DNA from: Sanghuangporus weigelae
Lineage: Eukaryota > Basidiomycota > Agaricomycetes > Hymenochaetales > Hymenochaetaceae
Reading direction: 5' to 3'
Assembly: GCA_033182465.1 (NCBI GenBank)
Contig: CP137326.1
Location: forward strand, 1,767,501 to 1,831,500
Length of the DNA stretch: 64,000 bases
Shown one piece after another: positions 1 to 12,041 of this stretch. Below the pieces are notes generated by a model, which was not told where the DNA came from, did no database searches, and saw only the letters and a program-made list of their open reading frames with translations. Numbering within the stretch: position 1 is the stretch's first letter; each line of letters begins with the position of its first letter. Made by a program: the position numbers and the translations under genes.

Positions 1-1023
1 GCAATCCCTCAATACAGCGGGAACATTCACACTATCCCGCTCGTCGTTTCCTTCGATACGATGACAGACGGGACGAACCGCGCGATGTTCAATAATATCA
101 CGTATAACACGCCTGTCGTCCCTTCTGTCTTCAGCGCGATCAGCTTGGATGGCGTTGCTGGGAACGGATCGGCGGACGTCGCGTCTGCGTATGGACCGTG
201 GAACTACGTGCTTGATGCGGGTGAAGTGGTTGATATCCTTCTCATGAACAGCGACGCCGGAAAGCATCCATTGTACGTCACTCCCGATCGCTTGCATTAA
301 GAAAAAGAAAATATCTACTGACGCTATTTGGTTCTTCAGCCACCTTCACGGACATCAGTTCCAGATCGTGAACCGCGCCACGGACTACACGTCGGACGAC
401 CCGGCGCTCAACCCGCCCGTGGCGGAGGGGCAGGCGAACCCGGTGCGGCGGGACACCGTGCAGGTCGAGTCGGGCGCGAGCGTCACGCTGCGCTTCGTCG
501 CCAACAATCCCGGCGCGTGGATCTTCCACTGCCACATCGAGTGGCACCTCCAGGCCGGGCTGGCGATCACGCTGATCACGGCGCCCGAGCAGATGAGTGC
601 TGCTGCTGCTGGGGGAGGAAGGCATCCCGTCCCGCAGTTCATGTTTGATCAGTGTGCGGCGCTTGGGGAACCTACGACGGGTAATGCTGCGGGGAGGAAT
701 AGCACGACGGACTTGACGGGCCTCACGCTCGGGCCGTTCTTGCAGAACAACGGATGGCATGCGAGGGGTATCGGAGCGATGACCGGGTACGTCCATATCT
801 CGCTTTTTTCATCCATGTACATATTAAAGATCACTGATATTTGATCCACTACAGCTGCGTCCTGACAGCGGTGATCGGCATGATATTCGTCACCTGGTAC
901 GCGCTAGGCGAGCGCCTCTCCGACGCCGAGGTCGAGGCGGAAACCAGAAGGCGGCAGGACGCCAAAGACGCTCGCGGGCGTTTCTTCGGCGTCGGAAAGC
1001 TGCTAGCGAAGGCGAAAAATTGA
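1..1023 (+). CDS. FET3: Fet3-type multicopper ferroxidase, 3' part (5' end outside window)
   Basis: C-terminal cupredoxin domain of a multicopper oxidase, running in from before the window. Exons are 1-272, 340-786 and 855-1023. The first splice joins GKHPF to HLHGHQFQIV, the type-1/type-3 copper His motif. HCHIEWHLQAGL carries the Cys and His ligands with a Leu at the axial position. NPVRRDT lies between them, as in Fet3 proteins. After the copper domain, exon 3 encodes a membrane helix (around VLTAVIGMIFVTWYALGE) and a short basic cytoplasmic tail. A membrane anchor separates Fet3 ferroxidases, which oxidise Fe(II) for uptake with an Ftr1 permease, from secreted laccases. The acidic residues that define ferroxidase activity lie upstream of the window, so activity is inferred from family and anchor. 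Confidence 0.9.
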
Positions 1024-1721
1024 TTGGTTGCTCGTTGTTCCGTACTGACCTCTTTGATATCGAGCTGTGTTTGATTATATGGGTTTCTGCTTTACGGATA
1101 TATTGGTCGGATGTAAAGTATGCACTTACAATTACAAAATCAAAATCAATTCAATTCAAAAGCTATGAAGCAGTTGTCACATCACGTGGATTTGTTTCGT
1201 TGTCACACTTCTGGACTAATCCTCCTCGAGGAACACTCACACTCCCGCGATTTCAAGTTCTTTGGTCTTTGGACTATGCGCGCCTGCTCGGCTGCTAGCG
1301 ATAGCCAATCCGCGGATAGCATGATGTCATGCTACGTTTACAAAAGGCGATAACGGGCCTGGTAGTATGATCTAGTAAGATTGGGGATGGAGTATGCTGA
1401 ACGACATCGGAAAAAGGCCCGCATGAATAGAACCACTTAAACCTTTCCAAAATGCCGGTAAGAAATATAGGTATGTGTGTATGAAAAGTGGTGAATTGTG
1501 GTGTTAGATACAGTAGTACATGGTCCGCTGCTTAGGCGTCTTTGTTTTTTTGTCTATTGAACTCTTCTCAACAGCGTCTGAAGCCCTTTGAACTGATTCC
1601 TCCCCCCCTCTCCATTTACAATAAGCAAGCGCGAGGGTCGACGCGGCTGTTGTAAGGGTAGCCGGTATGACTAAGTTAACAAGGTCAAGGTCACTGCGGC
1701 CCGCTAATCCGATGATAATAT
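1024..1721. other. Intergenic, convergent 3' ends
   Basis: Lies between the ferroxidase stop and the inferred stop of the BTB gene on the other strand. The short open frames here show no recognisable motif. I see no RNA gene or repeat. Confidence 0.5.
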
Positions 1722-2775
1722 TTATTTCCAGGAATAGGTGAGTTTTACCTGAGGAAACATAACAGAAAACGACGTCAGTCTGAAGCGCTGTCCGGGCGTC
1801 TTGCAGAATCATGCTTACTTCAACGACCTTCTCCTTTATCGCGACAATCATTTTTTCTTTAGCTCCTTCCCAACCTTGGAAAATCTGGTCTTTGCAATTT
1901 GCGCAGGCATGCTGCTTCACCGTCCGAGCAATGGGCGCCAGGGCGATTCTCTCGAAGTCGAGGGGCGCTAGCTTCAAGGAGCTTTCTATGATCAGCCTCG
2001 ACTGCGCCCACCATTCGTAGATGTATGTTGACGATCCGTTGTGCAGATGGACGCACGTCATGCCAGACGTGCATGTATGATGAAATGCGTAGAGTCCGGA
2101 GCAGGTAGTCTTCAGAAAGTCATATTCGTGGAAAAGGCCGGATATCACTGCCCCCGCGCGTCTGTGGAAGTCTAATAGGTTGTAGCAGTCCATGCCGGAC
2201 ATCGACGTTAGTTGGGGCACCGGCGTCTCAAGAACTGGCCATCTGAGGCATTCCGTAGCTGCGGTGTACGCCTCTTCTTCCAGTTTCAGAGTGCACGCTA
2301 TCGCATATACGGCGAGTGCGCTCTCTCCGCTGGTTTTTGCGTGGCTTTTCAAAATTCTTCTTGCGAAGTCGGTTGCGACGATGATATCATACTTCTGCGC
2401 TGCATGGAGCACGTCCCCTATCAGAGACATGTCTTGCTCGAGTAGCTGTGGCCGCTCGACAGGATAGCAGAGTCGTAATAAGGCATCGAGGGTAGCGCTT
2501 GATTCGCTGACGGCAATAATCGGGGTCTGCACTGCGTCACCTTTGTTGTCGGGCTGCGGCAAGGAAAACATATCTTTGAAGACAGGCGATGCGAATTCCA
2601 AAATGGCTTTTAGCACCCAGAAATCGACATCGTCTGAGGTACGAAGAATAACATCCCCGCCAGGACCGTCAAACGGAGGTGAAGCAACCGCATACAGAGT
2701 CTCGATACTTGACTCAGGTCTTGTTTCTGCACTTTCAAGTGCGCAGTCTGAGTCGTCGGCGGTATTGGCTTTCAT
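1722..2775 (-). CDS. BTB/POZ domain protein (copy 1)
   Basis: N-terminal BTB/POZ fold at about residues 30-140: a GGDVILRTSDDVDFWV strand, then ASPVFKDMFSLPQP and LDALLRLCYP, as in the large basidiomycete BTB family. Such proteins dimerise and some act as cullin-3 adaptors; the partner here is unknown. The frame stays open to 1504, but I place the stop at 1722. A 70-nt intron (1818-1749, GTAAGC...CAG) leads to a final exon encoding only VKLTYSWK. The neighbouring paralogue has the equivalent intron and ends VALILSWK, which supports this. Exons 2775-1819 and 1748-1722 give 326 aa plus stop. No signal peptide or membrane helix is seen. The start MKANTADD aligns with MNTELDGT of copy 2. Confidence 0.82.
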
Positions 2776-3791
2776 ATTTATGTTCAGTATCTTGACTTTC
2801 AGCCGACGAAGTAAGTAGAATCTAGCTCACCTATTCGCATCGTAAGATTTGGACTCGATGAAGATCGGGGGGAAATGATAGATGAGTGTGAAACAAGAGA
2901 TCAAGACAGACTATTTAAGCTGGACTCCGTTAATTACTAATTCCGACAGGACAGGAGCATAGAACATGCGATCATATTCATGTTTTCATTCATCCGCCAC
3001 CAAGACATCTCATATAATGAGAGAGCTCGTGGCGCCCTGCATTCATCTTCGACTTCTTCCAAATCCAAAGATTCTATTCTTCCGTGGTCGAGAAGCGAAT
3101 ATTTTCCTCTCGATCATCATGAGTCGGGCATACCAGAGCTCACACACATTTTTGAGTCAGACAGCAGTAAGCGGGCTTTTCTACATTCCGGTATTACGTG
3201 TGTCCGTATGAAGTGCCCGCAGTGCTTGTTTACTGCATTGCCTCGTCGTCTGCCGTTCGCACCGGATTGGATTATAGCCTTGCTCAAGGTCCAAAGTACG
3301 CAAGAGCTATCTGCTATCCGCAGTGACTGCACCTTGGTTCTAAACAATAAGTCGCGTACGACTTTGAGACATACACTGCACTGATACAGTCGAGAAGTGT
3401 TTTTTTTATTGCCTCACATCCACGTGAGACATAGTTCGTCCTAATCATCGTCTGATTCTAAGTAGAGTAACTTACTCTGCATTCCCTACCCTAGTCTGTC
3501 CCTTGGCTTATATGGTTCCAGGTCCGAGTCCGCCGAAATGAGATGTTTTCTTGGATATCCAACCCGGGAACTCCTTTTCCTGTCTCTTCTTAAATCCGAT
3601 TGGCTTAGTAAAAATGCTGATTAAACTATCGTAAATCCTTTCCGGCGTAGGATCAATATACCATTTGAATTGGAAACATAGGGGTCTTTCAGAAATTACA
3701 GTCTTGAAAATGGCCATGCTATATATCATATGCCTTCCTTCATGCCAGTCAGCAATCTGATGTTCGAGAAATGGCGATGTGATGAAGAACT
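2776..3791. other. Intergenic between BTB paralogues
   Basis: Upstream region of BTB copy 1 and downstream region of copy 2. A 134-codon open frame at 2980-3384 on the + strand has no recognisable domain and is not called as a gene. Confidence 0.4.
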
Positions 3792-4861
3792 TCATTTCCA
3801 CGACAGAATAAGCGCCACCTAATTATTAGATGGGATATATGTATGTTACGTTGGGATCCGGCATAGCGATGCGAAGGAAGAACTCACCTTTGCAACCTCC
3901 TTTTTTATGGCTGCTATCAGTTTTGGCCTCGTCTCCTCCCAGTTACAAAAAATGCTATTTCTACATTTGACGCAGGATAGATTCTCTAGATTTGGAGCGA
4001 TGGCTAATAGGGATATTTTGTCGAGGTCTAGCGGTGTAGTATTCAAAGCGTCTTTGAATGTCAGTATTGAAGATCTCCACCAGTCGTAGGTGTATCTTGA
4101 AGCAAACCGATCGACTTGTATACGTGTTTCATGCGAGCATTCATGTCCCGAAAGAGAAAAACTAGATAATAATCCTTTCGTAGAGAAAGCGTCCCTAAAG
4201 AAATCTTCCTGATCAAGAAGACTGCCGACTGCTCTGCACACGCGCCTGTGGAAGTCGAGTAGGTTGTGATAATCCAAAGCGGAAAGTAACGCAAGCTCAG
4301 GTACAGATACTTTGAGAGCGGGCCATTTGAGATACGCCATCGCCGCTGCACGTGCTTCTTCTTTCAGTTTCAGGCTGCAGGCAAAACAAAAATCGCATAG
4401 GCCGCGAGCGCATTTTCGTTGCTTGCTTCTGCACGTGCCCGAAGAGCAGCTCTGGTTGAGATGACGGCGGCGTCGATATCGTACTTCGTTGCAGCACGGA
4501 GGACCTCGGCAATTATCGACATATTATCACAGTCGAATTGCGGCTGTACGATAGGATAGCAAAATCGTAGAACGATATCAAGAGCGGCGCTTGATTCGCT
4601 AACGGTCACAACTGGGGTTCCACCCGTGCCTTCGTCCTGAAGAGGCGGTTGAGGTATAGAAAGCATGTCTTTGAAAATCGGAGATGCAAGATCGAGGATG
4701 ATCCTGAAGACTTGGAAGTCGACATTGTCTGATGTTTGGAGGATTATGTCGCCTCGCGGGTCGTCAAATGGAGCAGACGCGCATAGAATAGGAGGATCAA
4801 CAATGGATGCTAGGCTTGATCGTCTGGTTTGAGATGTGGTTCCATCCAATTCGGTATTCAT
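3792..4861 (-). pseudogene. BTB/POZ domain protein (copy 2), frameshifted
   Basis: Tandem paralogue of the 1722-2775 gene. Start MNTELDGT at 4861, BTB core with RGDIILQTSDNVDFQV and ASPIFKDMLSIPQP, then the family's second half with LSALDYHNLLDFHRRV. About 8 extra bases (4383-4390, aaaacaaa on the + strand) lie between codons that align with AIACTLKLEEE of copy 1. They shift the frame, so the BTB half ends early at about 4370. Downstream the old frame continues to a 69-nt intron (3887-3819, GTGAGT...TAG) and a tiny last exon ending SWK at 3792. Eight bases is too short for an intron. The gene is therefore either recently broken or reduced to a 164-aa BTB-only product. A sequencing error cannot be excluded. 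Confidence 0.75.
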
Positions 4862-5287
4862 GATTCTGTGCCTGCAATTATGTAGATGAAGACCGAGAGT
4901 ATACAGGTTGAAATAGAAACAGTGAATTACCGGTGTCAAATGTCTATGACCGTCAACTCCTTGAGACAGAGGGGGGCGTCAACGGGTTGAAAACAGCAAG
5001 TCGCTCTCAAGTAGGGAACAGAGAGAGGATTACACGCACATGCAGCATGTTTGATCTTTTTCAGTTTCACATCAAGAATGCTTCGCAGGATTAAGATTAA
5101 GATAGGAGTTGCTATTCAAATTGAAGCAGTGGTTTCCGTCGGTTTTTTTCCAGTGTGAATACATATCCAATATGTGAGCACCACTGTCATCATTCTGAGA
5201 CTCGTTGCGATGAGGCGGCGGCGAGAGTTCAAAAGGTTGTTCCATTCTATTCGTCTATCCAGGCAAAGCATCGTCTCTATAACCCAC
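4862..5287. other. Intergenic
   Basis: Between the BTB copy 2 start and the stop of the mitochondrial carrier, both on the minus strand. Nothing recognisable. Confidence 0.4.
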
Positions 5288-6446
5288 TCATTCTTTATGC
5301 AGTCTCTTCTCGACGCCCATCAGAGACTGGACGCTCCACTCATAAGTACCCAGGAAGACTGCACCTCCCGCAGAGATCCAGAGCGTGCGTGGAACGACAC
5401 CTGCAAAAAGGGCCTTTACGCCTTCTTTGGTATAAATTTCCAAAAGACGCGAAAGAAGAGAGGGAGTGTCGCTTGTGCCTAATTTCTTTCGGTGGACGAG
5501 TGAGCTTTAGAGTAGGAAGAAACAGACAGAAAAATGAACGCACTCGAAGATCAAGCATAGTCCGGGTCTTAAGGACGTCGAGAGGCGTTGTAAGCGCGGC
5601 AGCTACGCCACCTGCAACACTCCCGCACACTGCGGCTTCGTGTGCACCTAAAGATGGTCGGTGCAAGGCGCGAGCTAGTCGAATTTTGAAGAATTCATAT
5701 AGCGGGAACTGGATGGATGTGAATGGAATCTGTTACAGAACATCAAATAGTTCAGTTTATGAGAAATGATAAGAGTAAGAAAAAGCGAGAACGGTACCTC
5801 TCGCATAATCGTTGATCCAAAGCCTCTATAAAATCCCGCTAAGCCATCATGTGTAAGAATATACCGAGCGGAAGCTAGTGAGCTTCCCCTAGCTTTCGTT
5901 CCATCCTGAGTGGCAGACGTTTGAGCACGAGATTTCACAACTTCAGTCGGTACGCGAATCAGACAGGCAGCCTATGTAGTCTAAGCTTTCGTAAATGGCC
6001 TTGGAATATTAACTGAAAACAGAAGGCCACCTACGACTTCTGCGATAGACGCAGATATCATATGTGTTATAGCGACCCTTTCTTTTGATATCGGGGAGAT
6101 GCGCTTGAGGGTATCATAAGTAGAAAAGAACACAGCAGCTGAAACACGTGTCAGACATTGTGGTCGCACCCAATGACCAGCAGAGTTGATGTACCTCCCG
6201 GAGCGCTTCCAATTACTACACTTCCAACGCCTTTGTATACGCCTCTTAATCCGCCCGCGCTGAAAAAGCCTTGTGCAGACTGAAGGCGAGTTTTCACTGT
6301 GTCTAGAGGGTAGAAGAGAAGATCGACCGATGTGCCTGCTATTCCACCAGCCTGTGGAGGAAAAAGAGTTATTATTTTGCTTTTTCAAATCCTGCTGTAC
6401 ATACGATCAATGATTGAGAGAAAGAGGGAGACAACCTCTCCCTCAT
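5288..6446 (-). CDS. PET8: Mitochondrial S-adenosylmethionine carrier
   Basis: Inner-membrane exchanger that brings cytosolic SAM into mitochondria. Six exons (6446-6405, 6351-6195, 6138-6035, 5971-5798, 5729-5544, 5485-5288) give 286 aa, close to the yeast carrier. All three carrier repeats show the Px[D/E]xx[K/R] signature: PLDTVK, PTEVVK and PLDVLK. Motifs typical of the SAM carrier branch are [42 protein letters not shown] and [14 protein letters not shown]. The start MRERLSPSF is in a short first exon, as expected for an N-terminus that goes straight into helix 1. The acceptor of the last intron (an AAG at 5486) is the weakest join, but it is the one that keeps the frame. Start codons of this gene and the RING gene are 232 bp apart, head to head. 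Confidence 0.92.
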
Positions 6447-6678
6447 TTTCTCCTCGTTGGTTTGAAAAGAAAGAAACGATGTGTACGCGTGACGTAATAA
6501 TCCATCACGTGGGGATGATTTTCGACCCGAAATTGATGGCATGTGACGATGATCAGACCCGATGCGTAGATCCTGCCAGACTCTCGACTCCGACTCCGAC
6601 CTCTGGCGCACTTTCTGCTTCGCCCGGTGCCCAGAGTCGCCCGAAACGTCCCGTTCACTCAAGTTTCCTGCTACCTCC
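6447..6678. promoter_or_regulatory. Shared divergent promoter region, PET8 / RING gene
   Basis: 232 bp between two start codons pointing away from each other; both promoters must lie here or overlap the genes. No specific site identified. Confidence 0.5.
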
Positions 6679-8755
6679 ATGTCCGCCACATCGAGCTCGA
6701 CAAGGCGACAGCTGCTTGCAGTATTCGCACTCCTATTCGTTGCCCTAAACAATAACAGCAGCATTATACCCTCTGTAAATGCTCATCAAGACCACTCAAG
6801 GCAAGGGATTTCCAATGCTCAAGGGCCCATGTTATCGAATTGGTTTCGCCGCATCTCATCGACGAGTTCTGATGGCAGTTGGCTTTGGGGCTGGGCATGG
6901 GGTGCAGACAACACAGTCTCAGTAGTAGATCGATCCCCTCCTGTCAGTTTCGCTTCTCGTCCAGCGTCGTTTGGCCGTATGATCGAAGACGCGCTCAATG
7001 GCTATGGTATTCCTATGAACGCATTTACTGTGCAATGCCACGATGACAAGAACCAGAGCAAGGATGTGTTTGAATATCGTCATGGAGACTTGCTAGAGGG
7101 GATTGGATCGAATCTCGGTTGTCCAAGACTCTGTCCCTCCGGAAACCATATGCCATTACCCGAAGAAAGCTGGATAGCAATAGTGCAGCGCGGCAATTGC
7201 TCTTTTGTCTCTAAAGTGCGATTCTTGCTATCTTGTCATTAAGAATTGTTTGATGCTGATGACGGAACGTATGAAAACAGGTCAGAGAAGCTCAGCGATT
7301 CGGCGCGAAAGCCGCCATAGTCGGTGGCGACGACCCAGAGATTAGCGGAAACCCGGATGTTCTTGTGAATATGTATAGCCAGAGTACGTCACTGGGTTTG
7401 CCATCTCTTTCTTTTCTCTGCATTTTCCTACATGTTCTGTCTGTGTTTCTCCTATGACATATATCCTACCTCCGTTTTTCCTTTTCTTCTTCCTCTCTGA
7501 ATAGCTCTGAAACATCTTGAGTGCTTCTGATGCTAACAGTTCATTTTTTCAACCTCGATCAGCCGATGCATCTGACATAAAGATACCCTCAACATACATA
7601 AAGTTCTCTGATTACACTCACCTTGCCAACCTAATCGCCACCTCGAACACCTCCACATCAGGCATCAAAACAGTGTCTTTACAAATAACGACCGATTACG
7701 CTTCTTGGGAGTGGTACTCGTACGTTCTGTCTCCTTTTTGTGTAACAGTTTCGAATTAGGGCTGATACCGTATTCGGCACGATGACGATTTACGTGAAAT
7801 TTCAATTCATATTACAGGCCGATATTAACGTTCTTAGTGCTCCTTCTCCTACCCTCTGCGCTGACTCTGACGACCCTGCTGATTCATCGTGTACGTGCTG
7901 CACGGGCGGAGCAACGTGAGCGTGCCCCGGAGGATGTAGTCAATCGATTGCCTTGGCGAGTATGGACGGGTTCTGGATGGGAGAAACATGAGGGTCCTGT
8001 TCCACCTGCCATGCAAACTAAGTGGAGCGTGAACACGGATTTGGAGAGAGGAGATCTGGACGCGGAGATCGAGGGGCAGTTGAGTCAGAGTCAAGTTCAA
8101 CAACTCCAGTGCAAACCATCTACATCGCATGATGAGGAAGAAGGCGATGGTGGAGATACTCGGTCGATAAATCCCCCTTGGTTCGACGCTCAAACGGAAT
8201 GTGCAATTTGTCTGAATGATTTCATGAGAGGAGATCGGGTGAGGGTGCTGCCTTGCAAGCATATTTTCCATCTCGACGAGGTGGACGAGTGGTTAATCCA
8301 TAGAAAGAAATTGGTGTGCTTTCATGTCTGCCTACAGCTACGAAACTCTTCTAACCGATATTTATCAGTGTCCTGTATGCAAAGCAGACGTGACCCTGCC
8401 TTCACATCCTTACGTCCATCCCATCGATCATGACCATTCTGATACTCATCCTACTCCTATCAATGTGTCATCTATTGACCCGACAGACGAGCTAACAACG
8501 CCGAACGAACGAACACCTCTCCTGGTTGCCAATCCGCCTGATTCACTCTACACATGCTCTTCTCCGATCACTGCACCTACCCCTTCCTGTGAATTTTCGC
8601 GAGCGCCTTCACGACTTGTTCTGTCTTCATCGCCTACGCCTCGTCGATCTCGATCTCCTTCATTCTCGCCTTCGCTTGCTCCGCCTCCAACTGTCACGGA
8701 AACCGATGCTGTCCCTTCACTTCCGAATCAGGTTTTGAACGGCTCACGATCATGA
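6679..8755 (+). CDS. PA-TM-RING type E3 ubiquitin ligase, membrane-bound
   Basis: Exons 6679-7215, 7281-7383, 7563-7719, 7818-8313 and 8369-8755 give 559 aa. Order: signal peptide (RRQLLAVFALLFVAL), luminal protease-associated domain (EESWIAIVQRGNCSF ... GAKAAIVGG ... DASDIKIPSTYI), membrane helix (PILTFLVLLLLPSALTLTTL), cytoplasmic region, RING-H2 finger (CAICLNDF ... LPCKHIFH ... CPVC), then a Ser/Pro-rich tail. Family members act in the endosome/vacuole or Golgi and mark membrane proteins for turnover. The ATG at 6679 was chosen over the in-frame one at 6562 because it places the signal peptide at the N-terminus. Odd points: the Cys expected two residues after the second zinc His is replaced (HLDEVDEW), and intron 2 is long, at 179 nt. 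Confidence 0.88.
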
Positions 8756-10930
8756 CTTACCACGCTTTCTATATTCCCTCTTCTTCATTCTGTACCATTT
8801 TTCTTTTCTTACTTACAGTAACTTCTTCCCAAAGTAGTATATATCGCCTATTCCATTCCTTCAAGAATTAAGGATGAGCCTATTGAGCACAAAGAAATCA
8901 TCGAATCGAGCAAACCCATCTCCTGTATAACTATTTTTATTTGTTACCTTGTTCTGCCTGTTCCGTGTGGTCCGGTTCGATTTTGGTTTGTTTGAACACT
9001 CAATTTTGCTTTGCATGCGATTCTCTCGTTACTCCAACGATTTTGTGTCCGTAAAAGTGTGTCAATATTCCGCCTACTTGCTCGTAAACTTGTCTGGAAT
9101 TCAGCTACTGTCCAACACTTGTGCTCGCCTTTCGAAAGTACAATCTGACGTTAACGATAACAGTCGATGCGGAGAAACTCGTTTGGACAGCTCCTTCTTC
9201 ATACAGTTGCCACGGTACTTCCCCTGACAGTACCCTTGGATGGGCTCACCAAACCATTACATATCAATTTGATTACCGTGGAATATTTCTGTATTTTTAG
9301 CAACAATTGGTGGGGAATTGGTGATTGACCAATACAGGAAGAAAGGACACTTCGGAGTGTTTTCTCTATAAGGGATTTGTTTCTTCATTAGGAAGGGTTA
9401 CCTTATCAGTCCATCACCAACCGATCCGCTGCTGACTAATACAATCCGTCTCCGAATTTACTTTCCTACGTTTGTGCCACTTCTATCAATGCAACTCACC
9501 AGATTTCTTCCCTGTACGCACAGGCGAGGGGTTTTTGCCCGAAATGTGAACAGTAGATGGTTTCCTACTATCCAGAGTCCACAGAATAGGCGACTTCCCA
9601 AACTCGACGTGCTAAGGCGGTCTTGGTGAGTCGGAAATCCCTCGAAGTCTTTCAGTCGAGCGCTTTTGCTATGATAGAAAGTGCCTCGCACTGATGATAC
9701 AGGCGTCAAACGAAACCCAAGAGCCTTACTACATGATGGTTGTAGCTATATTACCTGGGCTCACGGATGGTATGAACATTCATAGGGTAGGGCGTCTATC
9801 CTCAGGTTTCTCGTTCATCACACATTCCGAATATCGTTTGGCGCGCGCTTTGCCTTAGCCTTCGGACTTGAGGAGTGTGACTATGAACACGACCCCGTCG
9901 GATACGACAAGAATAACTGAGGAGGTTTCTGTTATCGAATATTAGCAAGCATTGCACACCCAGGTGCGCGGTCCGAGTCGGCGTATGGACCAAGTACAAA
10001 CTTTCGCCCAATGCTTAAGCCCCGTCCAGGCACATGGAATGTACCGCAGTGCAGCTCCGTGCGTGATTGTCGTAAGTTCGGAATTCGTCTCATGTATTTT
10101 TGCGAGGGTCCATAAGTCAGGTTTGGAATTTCTACTTCCAGTTGATTTCTCCATGGTAAATGGTCGCCTTATCGCACAACATTAATCTCGTTTCACTGAT
10201 TGATTTCTGCACGGCTTAAGTTGTTTGTCGTCCTCACGGCTGCTCGAGTCATAGAGACTTCGGAACTGGAAGAACTTCAGGTTTGGAGGCCGAGAGAGTT
10301 CCCCCGATCTACTCAGATGTCGCTCCGCGGTTCGGCGCTTGGTTGATACCTAGTCATCATGATTCCTTCTTTACTATCTCGGAAGTCCATTTTTCACAAC
10401 ATCTCAGGTGACTATTCGAATCGGCAAAGAGGCTGTGCACGTAAAATATGACATAGGATCTCAGAAATCGGTACGAATCTACATGTATGTATAAGAACGC
10501 ATGAAAGTGTCCCATACTACTTCTATTAATTTCATGCATCATTGATAGCAAATGCTCAATAGCTATTCTGTCTTCATTTTCAAGAAACAGTAGATGCCTT
10601 TTGATCTGGATGCGTGCTTGGACCTGATCGGGATCTGCCAATTATGGTAAACCACCCCATAGTCATGATATCGACCGCAACGGATCAGTGAGATCGGACC
10701 ATCAAGCACAAAAATTTTAGGGCTCTGCTCCTTGTTTCAAAATCTCACTGCCTACACCAGTACTAGTCGCTTCACATAAAACAGCCTTTGGCGCCGATTG
10801 GCAGTGAAAGAGCGGCGAAAGACGCCATTGTAGAAATGGTCGAACTCGCCTTTGTCTCCTTGTACTTAAGACGAGTCGAAACGCGCATTGCTCAACATTC
10901 GATTCGTTATTCGAAGAACCAACTACAGAT
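8756..10930. other. Long gene-poor stretch
   Basis: About 2.2 kb downstream of the RING gene with no coding signal I can support. Open frames are short, with no domain, spliced continuity or signal peptide. No tRNA-like or tandem-repeat structure was seen. Confidence 0.45.
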
Positions 10931-11600
10931 ATGGCCCGAAGAACACAAGAGAACCAAAAGATGTGCTCGCGATGCTCCAAGTGCCAAAGGCAGGTTGGGT
11001 ACGTTGAATTGTTTCACCAAACCAGTTTGTGATAAATTGAATGAATCGCTAACGTCTTCGTTTCATGTTTTCAGAAGGGCTAGATTACCTTCTCAGCTTG
11101 TCAGGGATCTCTTAGAACACCACTTTGCACGACAGGCGGTGCTCAAAGCTCAGAGCGAACCCAATAAACGGCCACTTTACATACTTGATAAAGGCAGTAG
11201 CCCAAATACTTCTTCAGCGGCAAGAGCGGGTGCAACTCTAGGGACAAATGCGCAAGCTGGGAGTGCGTATCCTTATGATTTGCGATACTAGAATTAAACT
11301 AAGCTAATCCCTTCTCCATAATTATTAGCACAACCCACAGTGCCGCTTCCTCATGGTCTAGGCATTATCACCGTCCCTCAAGGTGCTCAGCGCTTGGACG
11401 TGCGTTTTAATTGGTATGTGTGGTTATTAATTATTTCGCGTCCAGTCTGATTGTTATGTTCCCGCAGCGTAACCAACAAGCTTCCATCCGGCCAGCTAAC
11501 GGACAGTCTCGTCGTGAATGTAGACGTCATCTATAATCCTGGATGTGGGCCAAATGGATCCAAGATTGCGACTGAACTTCCTGTTAAGTCCGAAGCCTGA
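10931..11600 (+). CDS. Small Cys-rich hypothetical protein
   Basis: Not recognised. Four exons (10931-10998, 11075-11262, 11329-11413, 11468-11600) with good GT/AG ends join in frame to 157 aa. The N-terminus has a tight cysteine cluster, MCSRCSKCQRQVG, that could bind a metal. It is followed by a basic/helical part (LVRDLLEHHFARQAV), a Ser/Ala-rich linker, and a hydrophobic end with HGLGIITVPQGAQRLDV and VVNVDVIYNPGCG. No signal peptide or membrane helix. A longer unspliced frame (10788-11291) covers the same area, but the spliced model explains the downstream exons, whose frames would otherwise be orphaned. The product is inferred only from splice and frame consistency. Confidence 0.6.
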
Positions 11601-12041
11601 ATAGGCATGCCTGTATATCCACATCTAAAATACTCGATTGATTTCTTCCACGTCAGCGAAGCAATGTTTGCCCCAACCGCGTCAGGGATGCTTGTTCAGT
11701 CAGAGTAGAACTCTAACTCTCGATATGCCATCGATTCTGAGTGTATGATAGTATGTTAATCCTGTGTATGGATATTTTACCTGCTCTGTAAATTTGTATT
11801 TTCATTAACAGATCTCAAGGAGATCGTTTTATTCTGTCAATGCTAAACTATTCATCATGCTCGAGCTCTAAAATATTTACGTATAGAAGACGAGTTACAA
11901 TGATAGGTATATATGAGACACTCCACAGAAGATAAAGTGGTTAGGCAAATCAAGATGGCACAAAGATAAAAGAGCAATGTCCGGAAAAGCGATAAAATCG
12001 AAAGAAGAAAAAAGCGCGAGGATGTGAGAACACCTGACTCG
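11601..12041. other. Intergenic, convergent 3' ends
   Basis: Between the small Cys-rich gene and glycosidase copy A. Nothing recognised. Confidence 0.4.

Noticed and set aside
278-796. 172-codon open frame opposite the ferroxidase gene
   Set aside because: Arg/Pro-rich shadow of a GC-rich coding exon; no domain, and the + strand product is clearly real.
1504-1721. C-terminal extension of BTB copy 1 to 1504
   Set aside because: The paralogue shows that an intron and a nine-codon last exon end the gene at 1722.
10788-10930. Upstream unspliced start for the small Cys-rich gene
   Set aside because: That frame does not join the downstream exons; the ATG at 10931 does.
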